Shown here: positions 1 through 6,410 of the stretch, in pieces
Numbering within the stretch: position 1 is the first letter of the stretch
Layout of the letters: each line of letters starts with the position of its first letter
Assembly: GCA_964603915.1 (NCBI GenBank)
Contig: CAZRWU010000178.1
Location: 1-6,410 of the forward strand
Direction of reading: 5' to 3'
Length of the DNA: 6,410 nt
Source: REEP01 sp964603915
GTDB taxonomy: Bacteria > Pseudomonadota > Alphaproteobacteria > Rhodospirillales > Defluviicoccaceae
Notes under the pieces: generated by a model
The model's input: the letters and a program-made list of their open reading frames with translations, nothing else
Told to the model about the DNA's origin: nothing
Databases searched by the model: none
Program-made: the position numbers and the translations under genes

Positions 1-898
<898 letters not shown>

Positions 899-903
899 CG
901 ACG

Positions 904-1215
904 TCAGTCTCCCAAAGGACCCGAAACGAGGCCATTGAAGCCATAAACGATGCGGCGGCCGCCATAGGGCACCAGCCTGACCTCGCGGCTCTGGCCCGGT
1001 TCGAACCGGATGGCCGAGCCGGACGGAATGTCGAGGCGCCGGCCCCACGCTTGCGCGCGATCGAACTTCAGCGCGGCATTGACCTCGAAAAAGTGGTAGT
1101 GCGAGCCGACCTGGATCGGCCTGTCGCCACTGTTGGCGACAATCAGCGTCGTGGTGTCGCGGCCGGCATTGAGCGTGATCGTGCCGCTGGCGGGAAAGAT
1201 TTCTCCGGGAATCAT
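904..1215 (-). CDS. ureB: Urease subunit beta UreB
   Basis: This is the second structural subunit of the cytoplasmic urease. It is a small beta-rich protein bound to UreC. It has 103 residues, normal for a stand-alone beta subunit. The start MIPGEIFPASGTITLN is the family N-terminus. The conserved core QVGSHYHFFEVNAALKFDR (35-53) includes His39 and His41, and RLDIPSGSAIRFEPGQ (60-75) and a YGFNGLVSG tail follow. The ATG at 1215 is the only in-frame start after ureA. Its ribosome site is weak: AAGGA lies 13 nt upstream, longer than usual. A small hairpin lies further upstream in the gap. The stop is 5 nt before ureC, and GGGAG for ureC lies inside the last codons of ureB, so the two are likely co-translated. 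Confidence 0.97.
   Translation of the reverse strand: MIPGEIFPASGTITLNAGRDTTTLIVANSGDRPIQVGSHYHFFEVNAALKFDRAQAWGRRLDIPSGSAIRFEPGQSREVRLVPYGGRRIVYGFNGLVSGPLGD
909..913 (-). promoter_or_regulatory. Ribosome binding site of ureC
   Basis: On the minus strand this reads GGGAG, 10 nt before the ureC ATG and overlapping the end of ureB. The match is moderate, but its position agrees with the expected UreC N-terminus. Confidence 0.55.
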
Positions 1216-1250
1216 GGCGACTGTTACGTCCTTGTCCTCACCGAGGAGGC

Positions 1251-1553
1251 TTAGCGAATGGGATTGTGAACGGTGACCAGCTTCGTTCCGTCGGGAAACG
1301 TCGCTTCCACTTGAATCTCGTGGATCATCTCGGCAATTCCCTCCATCACCTGATCACGGCGTAGAACTCCGGCGCCGTCGCGCATGAGGGTGGCGACCGA
1401 GGCTCCGTCGCGCGCGCCTTCGACGACGAAATCGGTGATCAAGGCTACGGCCTCCGGATAGTTCAGCTTAACGCCCCGTTGCAGACGCTTTCTTGCGACT
1501 TCGGCGGCCATCGCCACCAGCAGCTTGTCTTTTTCCCTTGGCGTCAAGTTCAA
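1251..1553 (-). CDS. ureA: Urease subunit gamma UreA
   Basis: This is the smallest of the three urease structural subunits. It packs against UreB and UreC in the cytoplasmic (alpha-beta-gamma)3 enzyme and carries no active-site nickel ligand. The protein has 100 residues, the typical length. It begins with the family pattern NLTPREKDKLL, has RGVKLNYPEAVALI (26-39) and the GARDG segment (46-50), and ends with FPDGTKLVTVHNPI, in which His96 is the family's conserved histidine. The start codon is TTG. An in-frame TGA lies 15 nt upstream of it, no ATG or GTG lies between, and the next in-frame ATG (Met15) would remove the conserved N-terminus. GGAGGA is well placed upstream. UreA is a separate protein here, not fused to UreB as in Helicobacter. 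The gap to ureB is 35 nt. Confidence 0.97.
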   Translation of the reverse strand: MNLTPREKDKLLVAMAAEVARKRLQRGVKLNYPEAVALITDFVVEGARDGASVATLMRDGAGVLRRDQVMEGIAEMIHEIQVEATFPDGTKLVTVHNPIR

Positions 1554-1558
1554 CGCGG

Positions 1559-1564
1559 TCCTCC
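1559..1564 (-). promoter_or_regulatory. Ribosome binding site of ureA (supports a TTG start)
   Basis: On the minus strand this reads GGAGGA, followed by 5 nt and then TTG. It sits in the 20-nt gap between ureD and ureA. It marks TTG at 1553 as the ureA start. An out-of-frame ATG overlaps the 5' edge of this site and cannot produce UreA. Confidence 0.8.
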
Positions 1565-1573
1565 ATGATCATC

Positions 1574-2446
1574 TTACACCCACCACAAGCGTGGAAGCGA
1601 TGGTCCCCGCCCCGCCGCGCGTCGCCGGAAGTCGGCAAGAAACGCGCCGAAAGCGGTGCGCAGCCGATGGGCGTCGGCGCTCATCCAACGCACCACAAGA
1701 AGTCCCGCCACGACCGTTGCGCCGCTGCGCAGGACGTCATCATCATTGCCGAGCACGTCAAGCAGTTCGCGAGCAAGTGGAAGTTGCATGACGGCATCGT
1801 CGGCGGCGAAGATCATTGTCGCCAGGGCGACGGCGCCACCGAGACATGCGGGTGCGGCGAGGGTCCTTGCCATCTCGCCATCCAGGAGCAGCGCATCGGC
1901 CCACAGCAGCCGCCCATCCTTGCGGATTTCCCAGGCATCGCGAACATGCCCCTCGGTCAACGCCTCGCCGCTCGCCGTGCGTCCGAACACCACCATTCCG
2001 CTCGCGACGACGCGGCATCCGGCGGCGATGTCGATTATCGTTTTTCGGTCCAGTCGCGCCGCCCGGAACACGATCGTCTCATGAGGCAGGTAGTCCAGCC
2101 GCGCTCCTTCCCGGATGGACACATCCACCAAAACACGGCAGACGTCGCCGCGGGAGCGGTAGATCTTCTCGGCGGCCCCGCTCATCACCGTCGCCGATGC
2201 GCCTCGGCCGAGATGAATACCAACCCGCAAGACATCGCCGCCGACGAGGCCTCCGGACGTGGTGACGATAGCGGCGAGGGGCGTGTTCGGCTCTTCTCCG
2301 CGCGGGAACAGGACGCGCAGGGGCGCTTGCTGAAAAAGGTGGCCGACAACGGTATCCTCGCCGCGTCGCTCGAACGACACCTCCGCCCGTCCCTCTTTCT
2401 GGCTGGCGATGATGCCGCCGTCACACGGCAAGATGGCGCCGCACAT
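1574..2446 (-). CDS. ureD: Urease accessory protein UreD (UreH family)
   Basis: UreD is a cytoplasmic maturation factor. In known systems it binds the urease apoprotein and, with UreF and UreG, forms the scaffold through which nickel reaches the active site. The protein has 290 residues, a normal length. Family-like segments are TTSGGLVGGDVLRV (62-75), SGAAEKIYRSRGD (89-101), YLPHETIVFRAARLDR (119-134) and a C-terminus rich in Arg with PRLWWV. The N-terminal ~20 residues are variable in the family, so the start is slightly less sure. The ATG at 2446 lies inside the end of urtE (26-nt overlap), has only a weak GAG upstream, and probably depends on coupling with urtE. The stop is 20 nt before ureA. 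Placing ureD just ahead of the structural genes is a common urease operon order. Confidence 0.95.
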   Translation of the reverse strand: MCGAILPCDGGIIASQKEGRAEVSFERRGEDTVVGHLFQQAPLRVLFPRGEEPNTPLAAIVTTSGGLVGGDVLRVGIHLGRGASATVMSGAAEKIYRSRGDVCRVLVDVSIREGARLDYLPHETIVFRAARLDRKTIIDIAAGCRVVASGMVVFGRTASGEALTEGHVRDAWEIRKDGRLLWADALLLDGEMARTLAAPACLGGAVALATMIFAADDAVMQLPLARELLDVLGNDDDVLRSGATVVAGLLVVRWMSADAHRLRTAFGAFLADFRRRAAGRGPSLPRLWWV

Positions 2447-3116
2447 CGGACTCGTTCATCTCGGCGCCGCGACCGCTCGCCACGATCGAGCCTCGATCCA
2501 TTACGACATAGCCGTCGGCGAGCCGCCGGGCAAAATCGAAGTACTGCTCGACGAGGAGAATCGCCATGTCGCCGCGTTGCGCCAGGACGCGTATGACGTT
2601 TTCGATGTCCTTGATGATCGAAGGTTGGATGCCCTCGGTCGGTTCGTCGAGGACGAGAAGACGTGGCCGCATCACTAAGGCGCGAGCGATGGCGAGCTGC
2701 TGCTGCTGTCCACCGGAGAGATCGCCGCCGCGGCGGCCGAGCATGTCGCGGAGTACAGGGAACAGGCTGAACACCTCGTCGGAAATGAAGCGCAGGCGGC
2801 GGGGCAGGGCGGAAAAGCCAGTCTGAAGGTTCTCGGCCACCGTCAACAGCGGAAAGATCTCCCGGCCTTGCGGGACATAGGCGATGCCGCGCGCCGCACG
2901 GCTGGAGGAGGACAGCGCCGTGATGTCTTCATCTTCCCAGGTGATGCGCCCCGATCGTATCGGTTGCTGGCCGACAATGGCGCGCAACAAGCTGGTCTTG
3001 CCGACGCCGTTGCGGCCGAGGACGCAGGTGACGGCTCCCTTACGCGCCTCGAGGGTGATGCCCCAGAGGGTTTGGCTCTCGCCGTAGAACAGGTCGATCG
3101 CGTCGACACGAAGCAT
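2421..3116 (-). CDS. urtE: Urea ABC transporter ATP-binding protein UrtE
   Basis: This is the second ATPase of the urea importer, LivF type, 231 residues, expected to pair with UrtD. Motifs seen are Walker A GRNGVGKTS (34-42), the Q-loop Gln83 in YVPQGREIFP, the signature LSGGQ (133-137) within a run of four Gln, Walker B LLVLDEP (153-159) with Glu158, and VEQYFDFA where the switch position is Gln191 instead of His. Gln at this place is the rule in LivF and UrtE proteins. I chose the ATG at 3116 because it gives the usual start (MLRVDAIDLFYGESQ) and lies 2 nt after the urtD stop. The same frame stays open upstream to a GTG at 3398, but that part lies over urtD and is low-complexity Gly/Arg/Ala sequence, so it is a shadow. 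No good ribosome site precedes the ATG, which suggests coupling or reinitiation after urtD. The 3' end overlaps ureD by 26 nt. Confidence 0.96.
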   Translation of the reverse strand: MLRVDAIDLFYGESQTLWGITLEARKGAVTCVLGRNGVGKTSLLRAIVGQQPIRSGRITWEDEDITALSSSSRAARGIAYVPQGREIFPLLTVAENLQTGFSALPRRLRFISDEVFSLFPVLRDMLGRRGGDLSGGQQQQLAIARALVMRPRLLVLDEPTEGIQPSIIKDIENVIRVLAQRGDMAILLVEQYFDFARRLADGYVVMDRGSIVASGRGAEMNESDVRRHLAV

Positions 3117-3118
3117 GA

Positions 3119-3886
3119 TCAGCGGCCCAGATAAACCTCGATGACCCGAGGGTCGTTCCGCACCGCTTCCAGCGAACCCTCCGCCAGCACGGAGCCTTCG
3201 TGCAACACGGTGACGCGGCTGTCGAGGGCCTCGACGAACTCCATGTCGTGCTCCACCACCACTACCGAATGAGACCGGGCGATCTCTTTCAGCAAGATCG
3301 CCGTTTGCGCCGTTTCCGCGTCGGTCATTCCCGCGGCCGGCTCGTCCACCAACAGCAATTCCGGATCCTGCATCAGCAGCATGCCGATTTCCAGCCACTG
3401 CTTCTGGCCATGCGACAAAGAGCCGGCCAGCCGATCCTTTTGCCGGGTCAGCGCAACGGTCTCCAGCACCTCGTCGATCCGGGCTTTTTGCTCGCGGTTC
3501 AGCTTAAAGAACAGGGACGCGAACACGTTGCGCCGGCCCGCCAGCGCCATTTCCAGGTTGTCGTACACCGACTGGTTTTCAAACACCGTCGGCTTCTGAA
3601 ACTTGCGGCCGATCCCTAAGTTGGCGATGCGCGCCTCGTCGAGTTTGGTGAGGTCAACGCCGCCGTTGAACTGAACCACGCCGGAGATGGGCCGTGTCTT
3701 GCCGGTGACGACATCCATCATTGTCGTCTTACCGGCCCCGTTGGGGCCGATAATCGCCCGCAGTTCCCCAGCCATGACGTAGAAACTCAAGTTGTTCAAT
3801 GCCTTGAATCCATCGAAGCTGACCGTCACACCGTCTAGATAGAGAATGGTGTCGTGCAGTTCGGGTCGTGCGTGAATGACGTTCAT
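3119..3886 (-). CDS. urtD: Urea ABC transporter ATP-binding protein UrtD
   Basis: This is one of two ATPases that power urea import from the cytoplasmic face. The protein has 255 residues and is of the LivG type. Visible motifs are Walker A GPNGAGKTT (47-55), the Q-loop Gln97 in KFQKPTVFENQ, the signature LSHGQ (157-161), Walker B LLLVDEP (177-183) with catalytic Glu182, and the switch His213 in VVEHDMEFV. The His in the signature, followed by KQWLEIGMLL, is usual for UrtD. I chose the ATG at 3886 because it overlaps the urtC stop as ATGA, has a purine-rich GGTGG a few bases upstream, and gives the normal family N-terminus. A GTG at 3964 would add 26 residues and overlap urtC by 82 nt, so I rejected it. 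The stop lies 2 nt before urtE. Translation is probably coupled to urtC. Confidence 0.96.
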   Translation of the reverse strand: MNVIHARPELHDTILYLDGVTVSFDGFKALNNLSFYVMAGELRAIIGPNGAGKTTMMDVVTGKTRPISGVVQFNGGVDLTKLDEARIANLGIGRKFQKPTVFENQSVYDNLEMALAGRRNVFASLFFKLNREQKARIDEVLETVALTRQKDRLAGSLSHGQKQWLEIGMLLMQDPELLLVDEPAAGMTDAETAQTAILLKEIARSHSVVVVEHDMEFVEALDSRVTVLHEGSVLAEGSLEAVRNDPRVIEVYLGR

Positions 3887-5052
3887 GTTTCCACCGCCCT
3901 GCGTCCCTTCGATGCCGTGAGGGCAAGCGCGCCAGGCTTCAGGTTCGGACGCGTTGGAGTCCACATCCCCCCGGCGAGCGTTCCGATGATTCCCTTGGGC
4001 AGGAACAGCGTCACGGCGATGAACAGGCCGCCCAACGCGAACAGCCAGATCTCCGGCATGGCGCCGGTGAGATAGGTCTTGGCGTAGTTGACGAGAAACG
4101 CGCCGAGGATGGCGCCGTGCAGGGTGCCCCGGCCGCCGACGGCGACCCAGATGACGATTTCAATGGAGGCTGCCGGCGCGAACTCGCTCGGATTGATGAT
4201 GCCGACCTGCGGCACATAGAGGGCGCCGGCGACCCCGGCCATGACCGCGGAGAGCACGAATACGAACAGCTTGTAGTATTCGACCCGATAGCCGATGAAA
4301 CGGATGCGGCTTTCCGCGTCGCGGATCCCGATCAGCACCTTGCCGAGCCTGGACGCGATGATGAAACGGCACAAGAGGTAAAAAAACGCAAGCGCAATTG
4401 CCGAAGCCGCAAACAGACCGAGCCGGGTTGCGTCCGCCTGCAGGTCGAACCCGAGCAGCTCCTTGAAATCGGTCAGGCCGTTGTTGCCGCCAAAGCCCAT
4501 GTCGTTGCGGAAAAACGCCAGCATCAGGGCAAAGGTCATCGCCTGGCTGATGATCGAGAAGTAGACGCCGCTGACGCGGGAGCGGAAGGCAAACCATCCG
4601 AACAGAAAGGCGAGCGCTCCCGGTACGAAAATCACCATCAGCGCCGAGAAAGGGAAGATGTCGAAACCGTGCCAGTACCAGGGAAGCTCCTTCCAGTTCA
4701 GAAACACCATGAAATCCGGCAACTCGGCATTGCCGTAGACTCCCCGGTCGCCAACCTGCCGCATCAGGTGCATCCCCATCGCATAGCCGCCGAGGGCGAA
4801 GAAGGCGCCATGGCCGAGACTGAGGATGCCGCAGTAGCCCCAGATGAGGTCAACGCTCAAGGCGAGCAGGCCGTAGCAAAGGTACTTGCCAAGAAGGCTC
4901 ACCACGTAGGTGGGAACATGCAGCGGCGAGCTTGGCGGCAGGGCGAGGTTGAGCACCGGCACCAGCACGGCCGCGCCGAGCAGAATGGCGACGACGATGA
5001 GAGCGCTGCGATGACCGATAATGAGCCTGAGCAGGGGACCACCGATCGGCAT
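3883..5052 (-). CDS. urtC: Urea ABC transporter permease UrtC
   Basis: This is the second permease of the urea importer and pairs with UrtB in the inner membrane. The protein has 389 residues, a normal length for UrtC. A hydrophobic helix near residues 15-37 is followed by the LivM-type segment WGYCGILSLGHGAFFALGGY (71-90), several more hydrophobic helices, and a cytoplasmic coupling segment with LGKVLIGIRDAESRIRFIGY (236-255). The helix after it ends in MAGVAGALYVPQ, followed by the conserved VAVGGRGTLHGAILGA region (304-319). I chose the ATG at 5052 because GGAGG lies 6 nt upstream, the gap to the urtB stop is only 1 nt, and the protein then begins MPIGGPLL as expected. A longer frame from 5094 would add 14 residues inside urtB with no ribosome site. 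The stop overlaps the urtD start in ATGA. The short charged tail after residue 362 looks ordinary. Confidence 0.96.
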   Translation of the reverse strand: MPIGGPLLRLIIGHRSALIVVAILLGAAVLVPVLNLALPPSSPLHVPTYVVSLLGKYLCYGLLALSVDLIWGYCGILSLGHGAFFALGGYAMGMHLMRQVGDRGVYGNAELPDFMVFLNWKELPWYWHGFDIFPFSALMVIFVPGALAFLFGWFAFRSRVSGVYFSIISQAMTFALMLAFFRNDMGFGGNNGLTDFKELLGFDLQADATRLGLFAASAIALAFFYLLCRFIIASRLGKVLIGIRDAESRIRFIGYRVEYYKLFVFVLSAVMAGVAGALYVPQVGIINPSEFAPAASIEIVIWVAVGGRGTLHGAILGAFLVNYAKTYLTGAMPEIWLFALGGLFIAVTLFLPKGIIGTLAGGMWTPTRPNLKPGALALTASKGRRAVET

Positions 5053-5053
5053 C

Positions 5054-6410
5054 TCAAGCCTCCACCGACCGGCCGCGAAGGGCGAACAAGCCACGCGGCC
5101 GTTTCTGAATGAACAAGATGATCGTCACGAGCACCAGGATCTTGGCCAGGACGGCCCCGGTGTAAGGCTCGAGGAACTTGTTGACGAGGCCAAGGCTCAA
5201 GGCGCCGACCAGCGTGCCCCACAGGTTTCCGACGCCGCCAAGAACCACGACGAGGAAACTGTCGATAATGTAGGACTGACCGAGGTTCGGGCTGACGTTG
5301 TCGATCTGGCTCAGAGCAACGCCGGCCAACCCCGCGACCCCGGAACCCAGAGCGAACGTATAAGCGTCGACCCATCCGGTGCGGATGCCCATGGCCGCCG
5401 CCATCGGCCGATTCTGAGTCACCGCGCGCATCCGCAAGCCGAACGTGGTCTTGCGCATGACGAGAATCAAAAGCGCGAAAACCGTGAAGCTGAAGACGAT
5501 GATCCAGATCCGGTTGTAGGTAAACGTGAAACCGCCCGCCGCTTCGATCGCGCCGCTCATCCACGACGGATTGCCCACTTCACGGTTGGAAGGGCCAAAA
5601 ACGGTGCGAACCAACTGCTGAAGGATCAGGCTGAGGCCCCAGGTCGCAAGGAGGGTTTCCAGCGGCCGGCCATAGAGATGGCGAATGATCCCGCGCTCGA
5701 TGGCGATGCCGACCGCCGCCGTCGCCAGAAAGGCCGCCGGAACCGCCACGGCAAGGGACCAGTCGAACGCTTCCGGGGCGTAGCGCCGGAACTGTTCCTG
5801 GACGACAAAGGTGGTATAAGCGCCAAGCATCACCATCTCGCCGTGCGCCATGTTGATGACGCCCATCACGCCAAAGGTGATGGCCAGCCCGACCGCCGCC
5901 AGCAGCAGCACCGAGCCGAGGCTTATGCCCTGAAACAGGTTGACGCCGAAACGCCACAGAGCAAGGCGGCTTTCGATCTTGACCAGCGCTGCTTCGGCGG
6001 CGGCGCGGACCTCGGCGTCAGGCTCAAGGGGCTCGCCCTGCGCGTTTCGCGCCAGGACGCCAGAGACAAGAGCGCGGACATCCTGATCCGACGCCCGCGA
6101 CAACACGCCGAGCGCCTCGATCCGCGCTTCCTTTTCCTTCGAGTGCGTCAAACGGATGACCGCAAGCGCATCTTCCATGCGTTTACGGACCCGCGCGTCG
6201 GTTTCCTGATCAATCGCGGTCGCGAGCAGCGGCTCCATTTCCGCGTTGCGCGCCTTGAACACCGCGCTGGCCGCGCCGAAGCGGACTGTCGGGTCGGGGC
6301 TGAGGAGGGTAAGGCCGCCAAGAGCGGCCCGAGTGACGCCGCGCAGCCGGTTGTTGATACGGATGGGAGCGACATCGCTCGTGGCGACGTCACCGATATG
6401 CGCCCCGCTC
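5054..6410 (-). CDS. urtB: Urea ABC transporter permease UrtB, 5'-truncated by the window edge
   Basis: This is one of two membrane permeases that form the urea channel of the UrtABCDE importer in the inner membrane. The frame is open to the window edge, so 451 codons are visible and the true start, probably with a signal peptide, lies outside. The first ~150 visible residues are a hydrophilic helical region rich in Ala, Arg and Glu, matching the extracytoplasmic N-terminal domain typical of UrtB and absent from ordinary LivH. From about residue 155 a LivH-type permease follows with repeated hydrophobic segments. It includes GVMGVINMAHGE (~180-191) and the cytoplasmic coupling segment GLRMRAVTQNRPMAAAMG (~324-341). 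The C-terminal part has DSFLVVVLGGVGNLWGT. The internal GTG at 6262 gives a shorter frame but is not the start, because family-like sequence continues upstream of it. The stop is 1 nt before urtC. An amide or Liv permease is the alternative, but the long N-terminal domain and the adjacent urease genes favour urea. Confidence 0.95.
   Translation of the reverse strand, partial: SGAHIGDVATSDVAPIRINNRLRGVTRAALGGLTLLSPDPTVRFGAASAVFKARNAEMEPLLATAIDQETDARVRKRMEDALAVIRLTHSKEKEARIEALGVLSRASDQDVRALVSGVLARNAQGEPLEPDAEVRAAAEAALVKIESRLALWRFGVNLFQGISLGSVLLLAAVGLAITFGVMGVINMAHGEMVMLGAYTTFVVQEQFRRYAPEAFDWSLAVAVPAAFLATAAVGIAIERGIIRHLYGRPLETLLATWGLSLILQQLVRTVFGPSNREVGNPSWMSGAIEAAGGFTFTYNRIWIIVFSFTVFALLILVMRKTTFGLRMRAVTQNRPMAAAMGIRTGWVDAYTFALGSGVAGLAGVALSQIDNVSPNLGQSYIIDSFLVVVLGGVGNLWGTLVGALSLGLVNKFLEPYTGAVLAKILVLVTIILFIQKRPRGLFALRGRSVEA
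5059..5063 (-). promoter_or_regulatory. Ribosome binding site of urtC
   Basis: On the minus strand this reads GGAGG, 6 nt before the ATG at 5052 and inside the last codons of urtB. It is one of the two strongest Shine-Dalgarno matches in the window (the other precedes ureA). It decides the urtC start in favour of this ATG over the longer frame beginning at 5094. Confidence 0.75.

Noticed and set aside
1235..1247. Possible terminator between ureA and ureB
   Set aside because: The stem is only 5 bp and no run of T follows on the minus strand, so it is not an intrinsic terminator.
1468..1566. 32-codon frame from the ATG at 1566 overlapping the start of ureA
   Set aside because: It has no ribosome site of its own, has unremarkable sequence, and overlaps the ureA ribosome site and coding region in another frame.
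1493..2596. Long plus-strand open frame (367 codons) antisense to ureD and the ends of ureA and urtE
   Set aside because: Its translation is Arg/Ser/His-rich with no recognisable domain, and it lies opposite well-supported genes. GC-rich coding DNA often leaves such open antisense frames.
2421..3398. Extended urtE reading frame of 325 codons
   Set aside because: The first 94 codons overlap urtD and give low-complexity Gly/Arg/Ala sequence. The family N-terminus begins at the ATG at 3116.
3119..3964. Extended urtD reading frame starting at GTG 3964
   Set aside because: It would overlap urtC by 82 nt. The ATG at 3886 has the typical ATGA junction and gives the usual protein length.
4117..5112. 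Plus-strand open frame (331 codons) antisense to urtC
   Set aside because: The product is extremely rich in Glu, Asp, Gln and His, as expected from reading hydrophobic permease codons backwards. There is no domain, and the minus-strand gene is certain.

Overview
The window is a fragment of a GC-rich proteobacterial genome, most likely alphaproteobacterial. That rests on gene order, protein style and heavy use of G/C-ending codons; no database search was possible. All real genes lie on the minus strand and read from high to low coordinates. They form one tightly packed run of eight genes: urtB (5' end cut off) - urtC - urtD - urtE - ureD - ureA - ureB - ureC (3' end cut off).

The upstream half (about 6410 to 2421) encodes the membrane and ATPase parts of a urea ABC importer of the branched-chain amino acid (Liv/HAAT) type. 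UrtB and UrtC are the two permeases, and UrtD and UrtE the two ATPases. The urea-binding protein UrtA would be expected just beyond the 6410 edge. The junctions are minimal: 1 nt between urtB and urtC, a 4-nt ATGA overlap between urtC and urtD, and 2 nt between urtD and urtE.

The downstream half (2446 to 1) encodes the nickel enzyme urease and one of its maturation factors. UreD is the accessory protein, UreA and UreB are the gamma and beta subunits, and UreC is the catalytic alpha subunit, of which the first 299 residues are visible. The urtE stop lies inside the start of ureD (26-nt overlap), so import and hydrolysis genes are joined with no room for a separate promoter between them. The ureE, ureF and ureG maturation genes are not in the window and could follow ureC.

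Together the genes take up scarce external urea at the cost of ATP and hydrolyse it to ammonia and carbon dioxide for nitrogen nutrition. No RNA gene, mobile element, CRISPR array, long repeat, convincing promoter or terminator was found. No stretch longer than 35 nt lacks a gene. The long plus-strand open frames are antisense shadows of the GC-rich genes. I see a well-known system in good condition rather than a new one; the second-look items are details of start codons, gene junctions and ATPase asymmetry.
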